Positions 17,953 through 22,605 of a DNA stretch of 22,605 nt are shown here, one piece after another; positions within the stretch are counted from its first letter, which is position 1; each line of letters starts with the position of its first letter. The position numbers were made by a program, and so were the translations under genes. The notes under the pieces are model-generated. The model saw only the letters and a program-made list of their open reading frames with translations. It made no database searches and was not told where the DNA came from. Source of the DNA: Folioceros fuciformis (Eukaryota > Anthocerotophyta > Anthocerotopsida > Anthocerotales); NCBI GenBank assembly GCA_049999805.1, contig JBNGIO010005463.1, positions 1 to 22,605 of the forward strand. Reading direction: 5' to 3'.

Positions 17953-19042
17953 ATGGCAGATCCTGTTGAGCCAGGGAGAGCAGGGAGGGTGCGCCGCAGG
18001 AAGGATAAGGCCCCGCTTACCGAAGCCGTTGTGGAAGAGCCACAGGCAGATCCTCAAGTCGTGAGAACAACGGAAGAAGGAACTTCGAAGCAAAGGACCG
18101 GTACCACCATAGAGGACTAGCTCCAAAAAATCATGAGGAGACTTGATGCTCTAGATCAAGAGATCAAAGGCAAATGTAGGCTCGTTGATGAAGAGCCAAA
18201 AGAAGTGGAGCCCGAGCCTAAGATCAGTGCTCCTAAGAATGCCAAGAAGTTGAGATTGAGTGTTCCTGTGCCTAAGAGATATAAGGGCGAGCGTGACGTA
18301 GAGAAAATTAGTTCTTGGTTTTTCTCAATGGAAGCGTACTTGGAATCATGCGGAGTGCAGCAAGACGAGTACTTGAAGCACGTCACGAACTTCTTGGACG
18401 AGTATGCTCTTACTTGGTGGAGGACTTACGTAGAGAACGTAAGGCAAGGCAATCGCAGAGCAACGATCTTCACATGGGCAGACTTCAAGGAAGCGCTGCA
18501 ACTCCGTTTCCAACCAACTAATGCTTCGAGTTTGGCGCGAAGGATGCTCGACAATGTCAAGCATACTGGAACTTTGCGGGAGTATGAGTGAATTCAGCTC
18601 TATTGTCTTGCAATGTCCTGAGATGCATGAACAAGACAAACTCCACAAGTTTACTACTGGCCTTAAGAGATGGGCTCAAAACAGGATTGCATTGACTAAT
18701 CCTCAAACGTTGCAAGAGGCTATGGCAGCAGCAGATGCCATACCGGACATGTTTGTCCAGGAGGCTCCAATCTCCAGGGGGAGATATCCTAGTTCTCAGG
18801 GTAGATCTAGAGGCAGAGGACAAGCCACCACCACTGGGAACAGTGCAACTGCTGAGACTACTGCCAGAAGCCGGGATAGAGGTGATACCAGGAGTCGTGG
18901 AGGACGACGTGTAGCACCTACCTCTGGTGTATGTTATAGTTGTGGAGAGCAGGGACATTTTGCTAGAAATTGTCCACATGCAGGAGCTCCCAACTTGAAT
19001 CTAGTTGCCACAAATCCACCTGTTCCTAGAGCCAGGATCTAA
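17953..19042 (+). pseudogene. Ty3/gypsy gag, broken
   Basis: Starts MADPVEPGRAGRVRRRKDKA in the frame of 17953. A TAG at 18118-18120 interrupts it, and the same frame resumes from 18133 (coil-like MRRLDALDQEI). The capsid-type retrotrans_gag region follows (WFFSMEAYLE, YALTWWRTYVE, FTWADFKEALQLRF). Near 18586 the loss of about two bases shifts the frame, which continues (SEFSSIVLQCPEMHEQDKLH) to an arginine-rich stretch and a CCHC zinc knuckle CYSCGEQGHFARNC at 18932-18973. It ends at TAA 19040-19042. The product would package element RNA. The stop and the shift both lie before the knuckle, so no complete Gag can be made as read. Confidence 0.85.
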
Positions 19043-19147
19043 GAGCTCCCTGAAGAGTCTAGGTGACGCCAGGAGCCACATGTTGTGAGGACATGTGGTG
19101 AGTCATCAAGTGTCAAGGATGACACTATTTGAAGGGAGGGTGGAGAC

Positions 19148-19450
19148 TTGATGTATATATGTGGCAAGATCAATGGCTTGGATGTTGAGCTATTGTTAGA
19201 TTCTGCAGTCACCCATAATTTTGTGACTCCACGTAAGGCAAGAGAGCTTGGCCTTGATTGGATTGAAACTTCCACGCCATATAGAATCAAGCAAGCTAAA
19301 GGAACTCTGCAATTTCTGGGTGAATTGCATGGAGTAAAGCTGCAAGTTAATGCGTGGCAAGGAAGTGTGAGTTTTAAAGTCGTGCAGATGGATGACCATG
19401 ATATCATCCTAGGTCTGGAGTGGTTGAGATCTAATGAAGTGCAAATGGAT
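19148..19450 (+). other. Pol domain: aspartic protease, active site altered
   Basis: The retroviral-type protease is recognisable from VELLLDSAVTHNFVTPRKA and the later DHDIILGLEWL. The family motif is D-[ST]-G; here the third position is alanine (DSA), next to a further change. The glycine is near-invariant in aspartic proteases, so the enzyme is predicted inactive. Confidence 0.75.
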
Positions 19451-19639
19451 GTTAAGTCACGCACTATTGAGATATCCAGAAAGCACAAAGTGAGTTGTGC
19501 TAGCAGTAGCCAGAGGCTTGAGAGCGTATCAGTACAGCTGATTACAAAAAGAGAGCTCAAGAAAGACCTCAGGAAAAAGGAGTTATACTTGGTTGTACTC
19601 CAAGGACTAGAGGATGGTCTGGAAGAAGATTCCACAGAG

Positions 19640-20500
19640 GAGAAGGACATCCCAAAAGAAGTACAAGCTGTACTAGATGAGTTTAAGGACTTGATGCCAG
19701 ATGAGTTGCCACCATTGCCGTCTCGCAAAGTTGTGGATCATGAAATTGAGTTAAGGCCAGGGAGTACACCTCCTTCGAGAGCACCATATAGATTGTCACA
19801 AGATGAGTTGCAAGAACTCAAACGACAACTATCCAACCTATTGGCAAAGGGATATGTCAGAGTTTCTAAGTCTCCCTTTGGTGCGCCTGTGTTATTCACG
19901 CGCAAAAAGAATGCAAGACTTAGATTGTGTCTGGATTACAGAGCTTTAAACTAGATCACAATCAAGAATGCATATCCTTTGCCAAGAATGGACGACATGT
20001 TTGACAGGTTGAAGGGTGCCAAGTATTTCACCAAGCTAGACCTAATGGCAGGGTACTATCAGATCAGGATTGCTGAGGGGCATGAGTACAAAACAGCATG
20101 TAGAACAAGGTATGGATCTTTTGAGTTCCTTGTCATGCCATTTGGACTTACTAACGCACCTGCCACATTTCAGACTCTTATGAATACTATATTCATAGAT
20201 CTGGTGGACAAGTGTGTTGTAATCTATCTGGATGACATTTTGATCTATAGTCATACCTTGGAGGAACATGTTGAACACTTGAGGAAAGTGTTATAGAGAC
20301 AAAGAGAGAATTCTTTGTTCTTGGCAATCAAGAAGTGTGACTTTGTCAAGACAGAAATTTCATTCTTAGGTTTCATTGTCTCTACGGAGGGCATCAGGAT
20401 GGATCCTGATAAAGTTAAGGCCATGCAAGATTGGCAGCCCCCTCGAAATACTCATGAGGTGCGAAGTTTTATGGGGTTGGCTTCTGTGTACAGGAAATTT
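19640..20500 (+). other. Pol domain: reverse transcriptase
   Basis: Shows [57 protein letters not shown] and the catalytic YLDDILIYS (about 20224-20250), then FLGFIVSTEGI. The palm aspartates are intact, but TAG codons at 19952 and 20294 lie on either side of the palm. Confidence 0.9.
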
Positions 20501-20639
20501 GTACATATGTTTGCTAAGATAGCAGCCCCCATAACTAACCTCTTGAAGACAGCAAAAGCTTGGAAATGGGATGATGAGTGTCAAGCAGCCTTTGAATGCT
20601 TGAAGAAGAAGTTGAGCACGACTCCGGTGTTGGGAATGT

Positions 20640-21010
20640 ATGACCCCAAGAGAGATGTGGAAGTGTTTTGTGATGCCTCAGATGTGGCTATAGGTGGAGT
20701 TTTGATGCATGACCAAAAGCCGTTAGCTTTTGAGTCAAGGAAGTTGCATCCTTATGAGAGGAAGTATCCCATCTATGAGAAGGAAATGACTGCTGTCATC
20801 CACTGTCTGAAGGCTTGGAGACACTATCTCTTGGGTAGGTCTTTTGTGCTGTATACTGATAATATCAACACGACGTACTTCTCAAACCAGTTGAAGTTGA
20901 ATGCGAGGCAAGCTAGATGGCAAGATTTCCTAGCTATGTATGACGTGACTCTTAGATATAAACCTAGAAAAGAGAATAAGGTTGCAGATGCGCTGAGCCG
21001 CAAGCAGAGT
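20640..21010 (+). other. Pol domain: RNase H
   Basis: Shows VFCDASDVAIGGVL, YEKEMTAVIHCLKAWRHYL, LYTDNINTTYF and KVADALSRK. The acidic metal-binding residues (Asp, Glu, Asp, Asp) are all in place, and this stretch has no stop. Confidence 0.85.
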
Positions 21011-21014
21011 CAAG

Positions 21015-22299
21015 ACGTAAAAGCAATGGCAACTGTGATTGAACCTTTGGATGCTCACAAAGAGATAGCAGAAGCTTATCTGCAAGATCCTGAAGTGCAG
21101 GACTGGATGAATGGGGTGGCAGAGAAAGGAAGCAAGTTCAAACTCAGAGATGGTTTGTTGATATACAAACAGAAGAGAGTTGTGATCCCTAACTCTATAG
21201 GCTTGCAGGGGAAATTGCTTGCTGAGTGTCATGATGTGCCAAGTGCTGGTCACCGTGGAGGTGATTCAACTTATGAGAAGTTGAGGAGACTATTCTATTG
21301 GCAAGGAATGTATCAAGATACATTGGATTATGTCAAGGCATGTGCTGTTTGTCAGCAGGACAAGGTTGAGCAAGCTAAGCCGAGAGGTTTATTACAGCCC
21401 CTACCTATCCCAAGAGGCCCATGGAAAAGTATTTCTATGGACTTCATCATGCCCTTGCCTCCCAGTAATGGATTTACAGCTATCATGACAGTGGTGGATA
21501 GATTCACCAGACAAGCACACTTCATCCCCACTAAGAAGCGAGTGATCGCTTCTGAGGCAGCAAACTTGTTCAAAAAGTATGTGTACAAGTATCATGGCTT
21601 GCCCGTGCAGATTGTGAGCGATAGAGATCCAAGATTCACAGGAGAGTTCTAGCAGCACTTGATGAAGAGCTTGAATGTGCAGCTATGCATGAGTACTGCA
21701 TACCATCCAAATACTGATGGATTAACTGAGCGAGTCAACCGAATCCAAGAAGAATATTTGAGGCACTATGTGCAAATTGATCAAAGATTGGGCTGATCAT
21801 CTTGATGATGCGGAGTTTTGTTACAATAACACAGTACATAGCTCCCTGGGATGTAGTCCCTTTGAGATGAGTGGAAATTCAGCTTTGGATGTGGTATTCA
21901 TGCTAAATGCTGAAGTTTTTGACACTACTACTGGAGATCCACGCCAATTTGTTAAGCAATTGAAGGCTAGGCATGAGGTTGCCCAAAAGATATTAGCCAA
22001 GGCTGAAGCACGTCAAAAGAGATATTCTGATAAGCACAGGAGAGAAACTGTCTTCAATGTTGGGGATAAAGTTTGGGTGAAATTGAAGCATTTCACACTA
22101 CCCCAAGGATTGTCTTGAAAGTTGAGACCAAAGCTTGGAGGTCCATATGTTGTCTTGAAGCACATTGGAAAAGTGGCTTACAAGTTATACTTGCCTGACT
22201 GGATTTTTGCACACAATGTGTTTCATGTATCTATGTTGAAACCATTTGTGCTAGGCAAAGAGAAAGAGGATACGGACAGGAAGAAGTACAGTATCCTGG
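21015..22299 (+). other. Pol domain: integrase, interrupted
   Basis: An HHCC zinc domain (ECHDVPSAGHRGG, then CAVCQQDK) is followed by a DDE core with SMDFIMPLP, IVSDRDPRFTGEF, and STAYHPNTDG with TERVNR carrying the catalytic glutamate. TAG at 21650 falls between the second aspartate and the glutamate. The frame shift near 21783 leads into DWADHLDDAEFCYNN. A GPY/F-type segment (KLGGPYVVLKHIGKVAYKL) follows the 22116 stop. Confidence 0.85.
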
Positions 22300-22442
22300 T
22301 GCAGCATGATCAGGGACTGCGAGAGATTGAGGAATTCCTTGCAGAAGGTAGCGTGGCTACGAGACGTGGAACTCTACCACAGTATATAGTAAAGTTGCGT
22401 GGGATCTCAACACCAGTTTGGGGAACATTAGAGGATATCTAG
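22300..22442 (+). other. Pol C-terminus: degenerate chromodomain-like segment
   Basis: REIEEFLAEG...RRGTLPQYIVKLRG...WGTLEDI has the spacing of the chromodomain at the integrase end of chromoviruses (E-x-I/F-L, R-x-G, Y-[LI]-V-K-x-[RK]-G, final W and E-D-[LI]). The usual tryptophan of the VKWKG core is leucine here. Chromodomains steer insertion towards particular chromatin. Confidence 0.6.
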
Positions 22443-22503
22443 AGAGGCTCCTGGATAATTGCTTGTTACACTGGTTATCACTGAGGACAGTGATTCTTTC
22501 CTC

Positions 22504-22516
22504 GTGGGGGAGGAAG
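22504..22516 (+). other. Polypurine tract of the Ty3/gypsy element
   Basis: GTGGGGGAGGAAG directly before the 3' LTR, about 60 bp after the pol stop. It primes plus-strand DNA synthesis. Confidence 0.85.
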
Positions 22517-22605
22517 TAACAGCGTTGGTTTGAGTGCCAAGCAAGTAAGCTCCATGCAGAGGCATGTTTAGTAGAGCAGGTTACTAAGAGCATGAGAAGC
22601 ATGCA
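22515..22605 (+). repeat. Start of the 3' LTR, cut by the window end
   Basis: Ninety-one bases matching 17308-17398 with three differences, all A/G (17309/22516, 17315/22522, 17351/22558); the first lies in the uncertain LTR end. The remaining 500 or so bases and the target duplication lie outside the window. Confidence 0.9.

Larger units (their letters stand above)
19133..22442 (+). pseudogene. Ty3/gypsy pol (protease, RT, RNase H, integrase, chromodomain), broken
   Basis: Same frame as the end of gag, separated from it by TAA (19040), TGA and TGA (19130-19132). Domains follow the Ty3 order. In-frame stops lie at 19952-19954 (in RT), 20294-20296 (after the YLDD palm), 21650-21652 (in integrase before the catalytic glutamate) and 22116-22118. 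A frame change of about two bases near 21783 splits the integrase core from its C-terminal part. The final stop is at 22440-22442. Stretches between the breaks remain clearly similar to chromoviral Pol, so inactivation is not ancient. Confidence 0.9.
17308..22605 (+). mobile_element. Ty3/gypsy LTR retrotransposon (chromovirus type), decayed, 3' end beyond the window
   Basis: Order: 5' LTR (17308-17899), PBS for initiator-Met tRNA (17903-17914), gag (17953-19042), pol with protease, RT, RNase H and integrase (19133-22442) ending in a degenerate chromodomain, PPT (22504-22516) and the first 90 or so bases of the 3' LTR. RT before integrase and the C-terminal chromodomain-like segment place it with Ty3/gypsy chromoviruses. 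In-frame stops in gag, RT and integrase, two frameshifts and a changed protease active site show it is not autonomous. It lies head to head with LIG6. The target duplication cannot be checked because the right end is missing. Confidence 0.93.

Overview
The window is nuclear DNA of a plant (streptophyte). The evidence is one intact spliced gene of the plant-lineage DNA ligase 6 family, a Ty3/gypsy chromovirus-type retrotransposon primed from initiator-Met tRNA, and a short TTTAGGG (plant-type telomere) tract. The species cannot be named. The gene's 20 introns are uniformly small (75-183 bp, mean about 109 bp). Two runs of exactly 100 N inside tandem repeats are assembly gaps.

Layout. 1-962: a broken coding-like stretch on the minus strand, unknown family, coiled-coil in part. 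1240-3105 and 4325-6260: the two diverged arms of a large inverted repeat, each with internal tandem units; they look like remnants of one repeat family in opposite orientations. Between and beside them lie fragments of a related coding-like sequence (3884-4084 plus, 6095-7000 minus) and a three-unit telomere-type tract flanked by a 12-bp direct repeat (4188-4229). 7015-7286: a probable Copia-type 3' LTR on the minus strand, with its polypurine tract but no mate. 7832-7925: a C2H2 zinc-finger relic. 8245-8870 and 9230-9860: 30-bp and 36-bp minisatellites, each interrupted by an N gap. Long open frames across both minisatellites are a by-product of periods divisible by three.

10120-17161 (minus) is the one gene that looks functional. 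Its 21 exons join without a frame break into a 1619-residue protein. It begins with an SNM1/Artemis-type metallo-beta-lactamase/beta-CASP nuclease domain, continues through a linker with two UBA-like segments, basic clusters and a PCNA-binding (PIP) motif, and ends with a complete ATP-dependent DNA ligase. One intron is of the GC-AG class, and another splits the codon of the catalytic lysine.

17308-22605 (plus) is a Ty3/gypsy element with 5' LTR, PBS, gag, pol (protease, RT, RNase H, integrase, degenerate chromodomain), PPT and the start of the 3' LTR, which the window edge cuts. It is decayed: in-frame stops, two frameshifts and an altered protease active site. Its LTR begins about 150 bp upstream of the ligase start codon, head to head, so the ligase gene either has a very short native promoter or has lost or replaced it. 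I see no operon-like system, CRISPR array, rRNA or tRNA gene, and no convincing new multi-gene system. The most interesting points are the ligase 6 gene structure and the retrotransposon sitting at its promoter.
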